Shown: positions 13,048-24,900 of the stretch, in pieces
How positions within the stretch are numbered: position 1 is the first letter of the stretch
How the letters are laid out: each line of letters starts with the position of its first letter
Assembly: GCA_021442155.1 (NCBI GenBank)
Contig: CM038222.1
Location: forward strand, 114,455,121-114,519,120
Origin: Cymbidium sinense
Lineage: Eukaryota; Streptophyta; Magnoliopsida; Asparagales; Orchidaceae
DNA: 64,000 nt
Direction of reading: 5' to 3'
The notes under the pieces: model-generated
What the model was told of the DNA's origin: nothing
The model's input: the letters and a program-made list of their open reading frames with translations, nothing else
Database searches by the model: none
Program-made: the position numbers and the translations under genes

Positions 13048-13898
13048 TAATGGAGTGTGAGATATGACATTCACTGACTGCTTCTTAGACTTCTTGATAA
13101 TAAAGATTGGTCTGGCTTCCTCATGCACTTCTCAGAAATAACTTATGTGCATACAAGTGATCACTCAGAAAAACACCTTTCGGGATGCTATCTGCCATAT
13201 TTATTAAGATGGGTAGGAGTAAATTTTTTTATGATGTAGATTGATATATATTTAACCAGATTTCCTTTAACATTATGTTAGGGTTTATTTAGATTGAGTT
13301 TTACTTCCTATGATGCAAGACCTTATAGTTAATTACCCCTCTTACGACAATAAGAGAGTACTCTTGATTAATGTTGGAAAAATAAAGCATATCTTATATG
13401 ATATGAATTAGTGTCTAGCAATGCGTACTATGGCATAAATGACCGTCTTTAACTTAAAGTGTATATTGGATGATGAAGCGATCAAGATCCCATGATTTCA
13501 TCATCTTGGGCTATCGTGGTCTCTAGTCTACTTAGCTAAAGAAAATAGCTCTTGATCAAAGAATCCTTATTATCAGCCATGGGTTGTGTCATCCAAGTCA
13601 TTCTTGTAAACCAAGGGTGACCTTTATCTATGGTGACAAATTCAAGTCAACCTTAGGTAATAGAAGGCTTTTTGACTATTAATTATATTCCATAATTCAT
13701 AGCTCAAGGAGCAAAGCCATTAAGGAACATACGGGCTATTTCCATGATTGAAATATAGTGGAGCTATATGGATGCTAAGCCACCTGGTCAGAGGGTTTTG
13801 GTCTTATTTGTAATTTATGTGGTGTCATTTAATAACAAAACCACATAGACAGAGGGCACAAACCATGTCTTTACTGGCTTAAGATTGTTTGAGTATGA

Positions 13899-13946
<48 letters not shown>

Positions 13947-14280
13947 CTTTGACATTAGCTCTTTTGTGAGGAAAGGTTTCTTAGCTTATCATCCTTGACA
14001 AATGATTATGCTAGGTGGATGATTGTTTGCTTTATGTTATTTTGAATGATTAAGTTCATTCAATTTGAACATATCCCCTCTGGATGAATTTTATAATTAA
14101 CATGATCATTATCGAGGAATGATTAGTTTTAGTTGACCTGGACCCAATCATAAGATCCAACCAAAAAATTAACTTGTGAAGCTTCCTTAGGCAGTAGACT
14201 TATGCCATTATTATTGTGCTGGGGCCCATGTGAAAATTTAAATTTATTTCATTTTTAGGATAACATTGAGACGTTGAACA
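13048..14280. other. Unassigned stretch with a short AC/AT microsatellite
   Basis: No coding similarity recognised on either strand. An (AC)4 run passing into (AT)n lies at 13,901-13,944. It follows the 3' end of unit A, where a primer-binding site would be expected if A were a 5' LTR; I see no convincing match to the usual initiator-Met site. Confidence 0.5.
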
Positions 14281-14740
14281 TATAACACATCATGGGTAGC
14301 ACTGTAGCATCCTAGGGTAGGTATTTGTGTCTTAAGAGCAAATGATCAACATCTTGGTGCTATACATATAGTGCCACATCATTTATGAGTGAACTTTATT
14401 TATTTTAATTTAATTAGGTTGACTTGCTATCTAGCACTTCAACACTAATCATATGGCACCGCAGTGCAAGTCAAAGGTTGGTTTAGAAAAACTGGTAGAT
14501 GGATAAGCACTTTAAATGGACAAGATAGACTTTTTGACCAGTATTATCATCAAATGAATGCCTAATATACTTTCATTTCAAAATTAATGATAATGAATGC
14601 TCTTTTTGACTAGCACAATAATCGATATGACTAGTACCATGGAGCTGCATGTGAGCGATGTAGCACTTGGCTACTATTCTAGATCCTGAAAGGTTAGCGC
14701 CTTGGCGCTAATATTGTAATGTCACGGTGCTAGGTTAGAT

Positions 14741-14756
14741 TTATAAATAGAACCCT
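14741..14756 (+). promoter_or_regulatory. TATA box upstream of the plant-transposon ORF
   Basis: TTTATAAATAGAACCC about 100 bp before the first recognisable codon, followed by a pyrimidine-rich leader with CTCTCTCTC at 14,800. The spacing is typical of a plant TATA box with a short 5' UTR. Confidence 0.55.
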
Positions 14757-14849
14757 TGGGCTACTTATTTTCTATTTTGCATTCTCCATTCCTCAAAGCT
14801 CTCTCTCTCTTTCTCTTTCCTAGCATACATTTTTCTCTTTAGAAAAACC

Positions 14850-16002
14850 ATCGTGCTAGTAAAATTTCTCAGCAAGGGCAAGAACAGGGCATCTGTTAGT
14901 GACACTAATAGATTTGTTAGTTTAGAAGATGAGGAGAGGTATCACCACACCCTCATACACAAGCATCTCATCCCGAAGAGGAGTTTCTTCAATCTGAGTG
15001 GCCGCATGGAGAGTATCATTAATGAACAAGGCTGGGAAAAGTTGGCGTATGACTATAAATATAGAGTTGTCCCCATGGTACGAGAGTTCCTCACCAATGC
15101 AAAGGAGCACTAGAATAATTAAGTTTTTATTTGGAGAAAACTAGTAAGTTTTGATAGTATTACTATTAATGCATATTATGGTTTACCAAATGTAGAATAT
15201 GATCAATATCTTTTCTATTATAATGATCATCCCAACATTAATGAAATCCTTAATTTTCTCACTATTAAATATTCTAACAACTAGTGGAAAAGGAGGAAGG
15301 AAAAAATTATCAATTTTCTTGCTATCGGCCTCTCTGCTGAGGCCAAATCTTGGCATTATTTTATTTTTACCAAGCTAATGCCCACTAGAAATATCAGTGA
15401 GGTAATTAGGGATAGAGCTTTTTTGAATTTTGTAATTCAAAAGGGCTTTACTATGGATGTAAAGAACATTATTTATAATCTTATATGTAATATGCTTAAG
15501 GGTTGTATTACATTAGGGTTTTGGTCATCCTTCTTTTATTTATACTTTATGTGTTACGGTGGGAAAGTCAGGGGATTTTAATGAGGAAGTCTTTATACAA
15601 AAGACTCCCTTGACTAAAAGAGTCATTGAGGGATTTGGCTCGAGGACTAAGTTGGGGGCAAGCTCACACGCCCCTCAGTCTAGACCCAAATCCTTGAAGA
15701 CCATAAATGAGCAACTCCAAGAAATTGAAGGACAAATCTTGGATTAAAAAAAAAAAAGATTGGTAGAGTAGTCGGGGCTAGCAAGAAATGGAGCAAAAAA
15801 TTTGACCATCACATGGGTCAATAGCAGCAACAATTTTCATACATGGCCGAGTTAATACCTCACTTGTTCACATGTTTGAAAATCGTGGCTTTTATGAGGT
15901 TCTGGGTTAGGTTTTGTTTCCAGTGGTGCCTCATTATCAGCCTTATATGAGCACCCCATCGGAGCTGAAAGAAGTAGAAGAGGAGGAGGATGATGATGAC
16001 TA
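14850..16002 (+). pseudogene. Decayed 'putative plant transposon protein' (PF20167-like) ORF, copy 1
   Basis: One frame runs from about 14,853 to 15,581 with three in-frame stops (near 15,111, 15,120 and 15,283), then a frameshift to 15,559-15,747. Visible blocks: EERYHHTLIHKHLIPKR, INEQGWEKLAYDY, VREFLTNAKEH, then VSFDSITINAYYGLP (the family's V.F....IN..YGLP block), LMPTRNISEVIRDRAFLNFV and a C-terminal acidic run before the stop at about 16,002. The block order and spacing match the plant transposon domain often annotated Transposase_32; the biochemical role of that family is not established. The first residue is unclear because no ATG is in frame near 14,853; the frame is open upstream through a GTG codon. 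A TATA box lies about 100 bp upstream and a poly(A) signal about 77 bp downstream. A clear relative lies on the minus strand at 63,030-64,000. Confidence 0.75.
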
Positions 16003-16078
16003 AGATTATTAGTTTTTCCCATTTCTTTTTGTATTTTCTTCTTCTTTTTTATACAACTTATGTAATTTTTTTGATTTT

Positions 16079-16084
16079 AATAAA
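16079..16084 (+). terminator. Poly(A) signal AATAAA
   Basis: AATAAA in a T-rich stretch about 77 bp after the C-terminal stop of the plant-transposon ORF, preceded by TTTTTGTATTTTC-like upstream elements. Confidence 0.5.
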
Positions 16085-16179
16085 TATTTTTATTTTTATT
16101 TATCTTTTCATGATTATGCATTATTGTGTATGTGCCATTATATTTATCATTTAAAAACTCAAGGATTTAAATAATAAAA

Positions 16180-17750
16180 TTCCCTGAATGCAGCGCTTAG
16201 GTGCTCCTAGCCTGCATAACATAAGCTTAAAACCTGAGAGTTTGGCACCTCAGTGATTAATATGTGGCAATGTGACACTATTACAATAGTCATTTTATCC
16301 CTTTTACCCAAGAGGTCAGTGCCTTGACGCTTAATATGTAGCTCTGTGGTGCTCTTAAGACCATTATTTTTGTCATTCTACCCGAGAGTCTTTCGCTTCA
16401 GTGCTTAAGATATGACATGGTTATGGACATGATTCAGACTTATAATTTTCAAGTTTAGTATTCTAAGTATTTAAAAAAAATGTAAAATAACTCTAGTGCC
16501 ACAACGCTTGAACGACAGCATCGTGGTGCAGCTAGATAACTTTCTTTAATCAATCCAAAAGCATGACAGCTCGACACTGCGACCACAGTGCCTAGGCATT
16601 GTTTTATTGGTGGCTCAAATAAAAAATTTTATGCCTTAGCAGTGCTAAATTTTAACATACTTTAGTGCAAAGCACTCTTCTCCCTTATTTTAGATCTAAG
16701 ATCGACGAAATAAAAATTTCATTTAACATTGGAACTAAGTTTAATTGTGAAAGGTATGGCACCTAGGAGCTGAAAGCTTAGTGTCGCGGGGCTTGATGTT
16801 GGGTGCCTTGGTACTAAGAGACTATATTTACCTGAGAGCTAAGTGTCACAGTGCCTTGATGCTCAGATAGTGCGTTCAAGATTTCTTTCTCGAGAGCTTG
16901 GCACCTTGTCGCTGGGCCTTAGCATCGTGGTGCTGAGGGACAAAAATGCATGTTTTGAATCAAATTTTTGAAGATTTCAATGGATTTTTATAAAAATTCA
17001 ACATCATAATGCCTTAGTAGTGCTAGAATTTTACATATTTTAATGCTAAGCACTCTTCTCCCTTATTCTAGATATAAGATCAACAGAGAGAGAGAGAATG
17101 TTCTTCTCACGCTAGAACCATGTTCAACGGTGAAGGCCTTCAACATTCAAGATTTGGGCATTATTTAAGTCTTAGGGAGCATTTCTTTACTCTGAATCCA
17201 AGGTTGATAGAGATGCATTCTTTCATTTCTCACCAGATCCAAGATTTATGATGGAAGTTAAATTTTTTTTTTTTAGAAAAAAAAATCGAGTAAAGAAAGC
17301 ATTTCCATAAGTTTTTTACTTGGAATTGACAAGAGTAAGTCTTGATTTCATTTCTTGCATGAGGAGATCGCTCTCACAGCTGCAGGAAGCCCGTTGTTGA
17401 GAGCACAGATGACCAGGAGCAAGAATAGTAAAGGGGGGCTAGAGTTAGAGTGATCCAGAAAAAAAGAAGAAGAAAGAGATGGTCTATTTTCCCCTTTTTA
17501 TAAAGATTTTTTCACTAATGGGGTCATTTTTCACCCCATAATCATCCCTCCACTGTCCCCGCCCTCCTATTGGACAGTTATTGCTCATGGGACAGGAATG
17601 ATATTTTTTTTCTTTAAAAACTGAAAGACATTATTCTATCTCCTCAGTGCTATCATTTTAGCGTCGTGACATTGCTTTATTTGATCAGGCAACCCTTAGG
17701 AGTAGTTTGGGCTTCTGGGCCATAAGGCAGTTGGTAGCACCTGGGCAAGG
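16180..17750. repeat. Region rich in GGTGCT/AGCACC-like words with an internal direct repeat
   Basis: Many loose words such as GTGCCTTGGTGCT, GCACCTCAGTG, AGCATCGTGGTGCT and GCGCTTAGGTGCT. Similar words occur upstream of the ORF (14,280-14,735) and at 27,715-27,770 and 60,640-60,890. A ~76 bp direct repeat is present: 16,631-16,706 and 17,009-17,084 (ATGCCTTAG(C/T)AGTGCTA then AAGCACTCTTCTCCCTTATT), 378 bp apart. No coding similarity. A T10/A10 stretch sits near 17,262-17,284. Confidence 0.55.
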
Positions 17751-17879
17751 CTAAGATGTTTAACTTATTTATTTATTTTATTTACTTTTTTATTTTAATT
17801 ATTTTAGATGAAAACAACAAGCTCACTTTCCTCTTCCTTATCTTTTCAAACTCACTAATAAACTTGATGTCCTTGGTAT

Positions 17880-20067
17880 TAGATGGGAAGGGAAGAAATC
17901 ATCCCTTGATAGAAGTAAGTGCAAAGATTAGTGCATGAAGAAGTTAAAGGAAGATAATAAATCTCTATAATGATGAGTACTTACTATAGATGTCCTCATG
18001 GATTTTGTCTAACTAGAGGAAAAGTTTGACTTTTAGTATCTTGCTCAACAAATTCTCTAGAACCTTAGCCTCATGGACACTCAGCTTTGGAGTCACCACT
18101 TTATCGGTGGTGAAGAGAGGCACTACCCACCTAACCGAGAGTTGATAAAGTAAAGCTTGAAACCATAGTTCCTAACTTTGTTTGGCAAACCAACAACTTT
18201 CAAATAGATTGCCAAGAACTGTATAGTCCCATCTTTATATCCTTAATGGAGAAGACAAAGCAAAAAGGGTCAATCTCTAGATCAATCATTCTTGCTTTAA
18301 TAATAAAATGAAAGTAATAAGGCTCACTATCAAGTTTGATAGTACTTGAGTGAGAACCACTCCATTAAAATTTAAAGCCTCTATCAACTTGATGCTGAGA
18401 AGAAATTGAAGGCCAAATTGGAAATAATCAAAGGGGACACACATAGCTCATCCACCATCATAGTATTTACTCTCCTATCTTCACGAGTAACTCACATTGA
18501 GAAATTAGAATGGCTCACTTCATTCACTATGTCACTATGAAATTGGTAGATGCTTTCTTTAGAGCAACCATCATTATAATAAAAGAGGAACTGGCTAAAA
18601 GATGAAAAGACTAGCTATAAAGAACAAGGAACTCATATAAGAAGAGAGCTACTTGCCCAAAAACCAAAGTAGCAACATAATAATGTCTCACTTAATCACA
18701 GTCAAGAGAATTTAAAGATGCAGTAAAAAACTTTAGAAATCCATGCATCATGTCAAGTACTTAATGAAGAAATCATCACCAAATCTCACCGAAATCTCAA
18801 ACAATGCATGCCAAGACAAAACATTCAATGAGTTCACTTGTGACTAAATAATAAATTTAATGAACTTGACATAAAAGTAAAGATAAGTAAGAATAAAAAA
18901 TTATTATTTTTATTAAGATAAATATTCTCTAATTCTAATAGGAAATTGACATAAACTTTTTTTATCCTTTTTTTACATTATTTTTTAAATTACTTAAAAT
19001 TTGGATTTGAGTGCTACTTAGTGGCAAATGCTCCTTTATTAGATAAGTAGTCAAACATAAAATTAGCACTTATGATGAAGAGAGAAGACCCACTTAACTA
19101 GACACAATGATGAAGAGAAGTTAACTGAACTTCCACAATCCTTCTCTAGTAGAGGATGAAGGGATGCTCGCCATCATCTCATGCATATCTGTCAAAGTAA
19201 ATCCATTGTCTTCTATAATTGAATGAGCTAGGGTTGTCGAATCCTTCTCGAGTAGAGGAATATCCACTTCAGAAGAAAAACTCAGAACTATTGAGTTGCC
19301 ACTTGCTGAAGTTGTTGGAAGTTTGGAAGTAATAGTAATCTCTTCTTTTGAAGTTGCACCTAAATGATAATAAGCAATATATTTAATGACAAATAAAGGA
19401 ATATTTATAAGACATTTAGTCAAAGGCATCATCCTTGGGAAAGAAAGCCACTGTTGAAGCAAATAAACTTCCTTGTCATTTAGTTGATGTTCAACAACTT
19501 GCTTACTATGAGATGAATAATCATCTTGAATATAGAGGTTCTAATACAATATCCCTAAGAATTGGTGACTAATAATAATCTACCTCTTTGAACTCATAGA
19601 TGCTCGACACACCAAGCTGCAATAATAAAAAGATCATGTAAAATTTTAAAAAAATAATAAAGTCATAGAAGCTAAAATTCCTATTGTGGAGAGATAGCCT
19701 TTTGCTGCACTTTGCTCAAAATGGTCCTCGCCAACTTGCTTACCAAGACTTTCCTCTACCAAAATGGAGAGAAGTTCTCTTAACTTAAAACCCCTTCTAT
19801 ACTCTCTTGAATGGGGGAAGGATCCATCAATTTTATAGCAGGACTCCCCTTGACTATAATGATAACAGTCACTTCTACCTACAAGTCCTTATCACTATCC
19901 TTTGTTAGAGAAATATTCTTACTCACCACCGACATTAATATACTTACCTTAATAAGAGGTGCTTCAACACTTTATTCAACTACCTTCTTAGATTTTTTCT
20001 ATTTCCTTGGCAAACCTGACTAAAGGTCGACAAGATTTATATCATCATTAGGTCTTTTGAAGTCCAT
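17880..20067 (-). pseudogene. Locus I: decayed multi-exon transposon-protein gene (gypsy-type transposon protein relative)
   Basis: Read downward from an ATG at 20,067 (MDFKRPND...) with an in-frame TAG 15 codons later, then a KKSKK motif, a Ser/Thr-rich acidic segment (19,121-19,350), ISANFMFDYLSNKG near 19,050, and GVVLTQVLSNLIVSLITF near 18,340. The last block resembles the G(I/V)xLxQLxPNSW segment of the 'putative gypsy type transposon' domain; that assignment is from memory and tentative. Candidate introns: a 3' splice site TTTTTATTATTGCAG near 19,620, TTATCATTTAG near 19,365, and a mini-intron GTAAGT...CAAG at about 17,890-17,980. Several stops and frameshifts are present. Locus II (29,164-40,470) has the same blocks in the same order. 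Confidence 0.55.
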
Positions 20068-20299
20068 GGTGAGTAATTTCTTTATTAGCAAGAGAACTTA
20101 GCAAGAAAAGAAGAGATATATTCTACAATGATCATGGACATGAAAAGAAGCTTTAGAGTTGGAATCCTTTTTATAATATGAAGCATAGAGAAAAATTCAG
20201 AAAAGAGGTCATGTCAAAGGTGATGGAATGTTAATATCAAAAGACTTCTAGGTAAGGCTTTCTTTAATGCTAATAATTAATTTTTGATTTTATTTTAGG

Positions 20300-20960
20300 A
20301 GTTGTTACTATAAGGAGTAGAATAATTATAGAGCTAAATATATACCCATGGGTTACGCATGAACTTAGAGAGTGCTTATAAATAATACAAGGTTGATATA
20401 GGAGCATCCATTAGTGAGAAGTAGAATTCGAACAAGTAATTCACTTCACCCTAAGTAAGCTAGAATGAGGATAGACTATCCCATTCAAGTAACCAGCATC
20501 AAGTAATTAGTTTCATATATGAAGACTTGCCTGTGTATAATTAACTACATAGCCAAGAAGTCATAAGATAACTACCTCATATGTAGGTGACTATGTAGCC
20601 AAGCACTCAAATCAAACAACTCACCCACTAGTGCTAAAAATCACATTTGAGAACTCATCACTCAACATATATCACTTGTTCACTCTCTAGATTATAAGGG
20701 AGTCACTTTGTTTGAAACCAACATAGTTGATGTGTACTTTCTATAGGTATCCCACCTCCCAGTTCTATAAAAAAAGGGATTTTGAAGAGGCGGGGGATAA
20801 TTTTTCAAGCATTTTATTATTCCTCAGAGAGAGATTCTTGTACTTTTATTCACTAATATAGTAGAAATTTTTATTTTATTTTCTATTAACTTTGTCTCAG
20901 TTGGTCTAGCTCTGCTTCCCACGTTCCAAAGATCTTGCATTACTCTACAAATAAATTTGG
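20300..20960 (+). mobile_element. Possible LTR (solo or fragment)
   Basis: TTCTATAAAAAAAGGG near 20,765 is followed by AGAGAGAGATTCTTGTAC, then CACTAATATAGTAGAAA and a T/A-rich tail. This arrangement resembles the U3/R junction of plant Gypsy LTRs. I could not fix TG...CA ends or a target duplication. Confidence 0.3.
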
Positions 20961-21110
20961 ATTCAATAATTATAGCTGAACTTAATTATCAGCATGATTA
21001 TCAGTTAAATTAAAACCTTACTTTTAATTTTATTACAAAATATAAAGAAAAAATTTATTTTCTAAGAAAAATTATGTCATTAGCATAATCAATTAGGGTG
21101 GAAAAATTAA
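20960..21110. other. Short AT-rich spacer
   Basis: Nothing recognised. Confidence 0.4.
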
Positions 21111-21224
21111 GAAGTATTTTTTATAATTTTTAAGCAATTAATACAATCTATTCTCTTTTCAAAAAACCATGCCTAGAACATGAAGTAAAGAATTAAGCAT
21201 GGAGCATTCTTTCTCTCTAGCTCA

Positions 21225-21225
<1 letters not shown>

Positions 21226-21262
<37 letters not shown>
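21226..21262 (+). repeat. CT microsatellite
   Basis: Uninterrupted (CT)n in the first of the three diverged units. Confidence 0.95.
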
Positions 21263-21263
<1 letters not shown>

Positions 21264-22040
21264 CCATTCAATATGGTTTCAATAAATTTTAAAAAAGTTT
21301 TAGGTGCATTATAATTAAGGACTGCTTTAATTAAGTGAGGTAGTTATCAATTTTTCAATCAAATCATAAATATTTTAAAATATTCATATTTTTTCCATAA
21401 ATTTATGTAGAAATGTATAATATTGTTCTTATAAATATGAATTGACTTGTATTTTAAAAGAATATATTATATTAAAATAAATAACATGTTACTTGTATAT
21501 ATTGAAAGGTGAAGCATGACGACTTCCTTTTTTGTAGGATTTATGGGTGAGTTTAATAATAATATTTTTATTATCATGATAATATATTTTCTTGATTCAT
21601 GCTATCTTTATGTTATCAAGATAAGAAAGCCATAATAAAAGTTAGATATTTCTAGGTAGGCATCATGTTTATCACTTATCTTCAAGCTTGGAAATTTAAT
21701 AAAACATGAAGCATATTATCCTCTGATAAATTTATAAATAGAATAAAATCATCATAAATTTATAATATTTTAATATTTAAATTATTATGTTATCACAATT
21801 ATTATAAAATAAGTTGATTATCATTATGATTATGAGTAAAAATAAAATAAAATTCTTTTTTATTTTAATACATTATTATAAATTTTTTTTTTATAAAGTT
21901 GTTCATTGGTAGCCTCAATTAAGGGAAGAGCAATCAAGAATAATTTTGATCATTAAAATAATTAATGAGATTTATTTCTTTTTAAAAGAGAGGTGGACAA
22001 AAGTTTAAGCTAGAAAGCAAGCATGAGTCATTTTCTTTTC

Positions 22041-22055
22041 TTTCTCTCTCTTTCT

Positions 22056-22097
<42 letters not shown>
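22041..22097 (+). repeat. CT-rich microsatellite
   Basis: Imperfect then perfect (CT)n in the second diverged unit, at the same relative place as 21,226-21,262. Confidence 0.95.
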
Positions 22098-22100
<3 letters not shown>

Positions 22101-23989
22101 TTCTAATAATGAAGTAAGCTTGGGATATATTATAATGAAAGATCCCTTTAGTTAAATGAGTGGCTATTAATTATTCAATAAAATCTTGGATTATCCTTCT
22201 TATTGCAATTTTTATTTATATAATCGTGTTTCTAAATTCTTTCCACAGGCTCTTTTCTCTTCACAAATTTGAATATTGTTTTCTTTCAATCTTATAAGGA
22301 GTTAAAGGCATGGAGGCCATCTTATATTTATTCATTAGTAAGTGTCAACATTCTCTAAAATTTAATTTGAAAGTGAGTTTATCTTTCTTAAGTGTTTTTG
22401 TTGGCTTTTAATTTTTTTCTTCAATCCTACAAGAAATTTAGAATTTATTGGCTATTTAGTGTTCATACTTGGTGAGTTTCAACCAAGTTTAAAATAGTTT
22501 CTAGGTTGAATGACTTAATTTGTCTTATGTTGAGTTAAGGATAGTTATCCTAGTTATTCTAGTTTTGATTTCTTTTTTTTTTTTATTATTTTACTTTAAT
22601 ATTTATTGTTTATTTTTACATTCACATTTATTTTTTGTTATAAATATAATGTTAGGTTAAGATATAATAAGTAGTTTAAATCCAAGGCTAGAATTGCTAG
22701 AAGGTTCGTAGAATATGATGCAAAATAAAAAAGTTCACAAAAAGGTTTTGATGTTTATGAACAAAAATTGTATTAATAGTTTGGTAAAATTTTGAAATAT
22801 TGTACAAATTAAGTCATCATTATGCAAGAAATTTGACCATTATTATAGAAATATTGAATAAAGATGTTTACTTTTGTTGTCATTTTTTTATGAAAAGAAT
22901 TGTAATCATCATCAACTTATGGAGAAATTTTCTATTTTAGAATTTATTATTCTATAGCCATCATTATAGAAGATGATTACTATAATGATCATTATTTGAA
23001 TTTGAAATAAATTAAAATTTAATTTTGTTATAAAAATATAAAAAGAGTTAATATTTTTTGATGAAAGAATTGTGTTATTAGTAACTTTAATTAAAAGTAT
23101 AGCAATTAAAAAGATTTTTTATCTTCATAAAAACATTTGTTGGGATCTATCTTCTTTTTAAAGTGGAGTGACCAAATTTTTAGAAAGGAAACAAGCATGT
23201 TCATGTTCTCTCTCGTTCAACATCCATTAAGTTTTTAATAATAAGAAGAAAGCTTTGGATGTATTACAATGAAGGATTTCTTTACTTAAGCAAGGTGGCT
23301 ATAGATTATGCAATCAAGTTATGATTTAAAATTTATAATTATTTTATAAAAGTAGATGATAGTTTAAATATTAGTTTTTATAAAAATGAAGTGATTTGAA
23401 TTAGAAAATCATGTAGTTGAAATAATATTTGGTGTTGTTTATGTGTAAAAAAAGGCGACACTTGGTGGCTTCTTTCTATGAGGCTTTTTTAGTGAGTTTT
23501 CTATGGTGTGGGGAAAAATTCAAATATTGATATAAATTTTACAAATAAAATATTTCTCAAGAAGAATAAGAAGATAGATTGTGTTAAGATTAATATTTTA
23601 TATCTAAACTCATTAAAATATTTATGTAAAGATTATCATACATAAATAAAAAGATTGATAAAATTTAAGGGGCTATTTGGGATAAATTTTTTTAATTTAT
23701 TATTTTTATTTTTATGCTATTTTTAAAAACATTTTTGTTTAATGTGTTCTTAAAGTATATTTTTACTTTTTATTTTCAAAAATAAATAACATTATTTTTA
23801 AAAACATTTAAAATAGCTTTTAGTTGTTTTGAGTTTTTTTTAACAATAATCATTACTACCAAACATATTTTGCATGAATAAAATTAAATGAAAATAAGAA
23901 ATAATAAATAAAAAATGAAGTGATCCCAAACGGCCCCTAAGTTACTCGATCTCCTATAGGGATTAGGCTTCATATGGTTAACTACACTT

Positions 23990-24900
23990 GACCACACCTC
24001 TAATAGAAACTCTCAATCAGTGAAAAATTTTCTTTATTTCGATTTGATTTTCAAGGTCTAATGAAAGGAAGATTGTAATTCAATGATTATTACCTTAATA
24101 GAATAATGATACAGAAGGTGTTATTTCATAATAAAGAGAGTGAATTACTTTAACTAATTGACATATCACCCTAATATATGATAATAATCACTAAATTACC
24201 AAAGACACAATAAAGATTATGATATGCTCAAAGTGTTAAATGAGTGGGAAGAATGAAGTGCTGTAACTCAATCAGTGGATAAGGCTGTCCTAAGAGACCT
24301 AGAAGTGGAGGGAAAGCTCTAAAAGGGTTTATGTTAGAGTGGTAATAAAGATAGGCTAATGATTAGGGTTGAGTAACACATGATTGACAACAAATATAAT
24401 TCTAGAACCTAACTTTTAGTAATTAGAACTTCCTCTATAAAGTTCAAATTATATGAAAATTGTAGATTGGGCTGTTATTTTGTAATCTAAATAATTCTTG
24501 AATTTTGGAGGCATCGAGGTATTTTTTTAAGATTTTCTCTCATGACTAGTTATAGAGAAAACAAATAGCTTGATTCCCTTATTTTATAATTAGGGTGGAT
24601 TGAACTTCAAAAAACACTAAAAGAAAAATCCAAACAATAGATGGAATTTGAAGAGAAATGTGATGACAATACTTTTAAAAATTTTACACAATTTGGAGAT
24701 CTTAGGTGCATTAAACACTAACGTCAATAAAACCTGGTTAGTCCAACCTTAAGCATAGCTGACCACTTTAAACCCATAAAACTATACTTTTATTATGTAG
24801 TAAAGTTATTAAAGCAAATTCCTAACATAAAGGAAGAACAAAAAATTCATAGGACACTAATAGATAGATTAAGACTACTCTTCTTGATAAAACGGGCTTA
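23990..24900. other. Unassigned stretch
   Basis: No recognised coding or RNA feature. A segment around 24,256-24,330 (GCTGTAACTCAATCAGTGGATAAGG) superficially resembles a Pol III A box but no B box follows. Confidence 0.4.

Larger units (their letters stand above)
21110..23990 (+). repeat. Three diverged repeats of about 0.85-1.15 kb, two with CT tracts
   Basis: Units start near 21,110, 21,975 and 23,160. Each shows, in order, a GCATG(A/G)...CATT(T/C)TCT segment, a CT-rich tract (21,226-21,262; 22,041-22,097; only CTCTCTCG in the third), a GGTGCATTATAATTAAGGA-like block (21,302; 22,122; 23,256), (T)TAATTAA(G)TGAGGTAG or its variant, and a CGACTTCC.TTTTT..AGG..TTATGGGTGAG-like block (21,518; 23,457). 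Identity between units is low but order is kept. No coding content recognised; the flanks are very AT-rich. Confidence 0.55.

Noticed and set aside
13048..13080. Primer-binding site after unit A
   Set aside because: The sequence after the inferred end (TAATGGAGTGTGAGATATG) does not match the initiator-Met site TGGTATCAGAGC or another usual primer site well enough.
24256..24330. SINE or tRNA-like A box
   Set aside because: No B box, no fold into a cloverleaf, no A-tail or target duplication.
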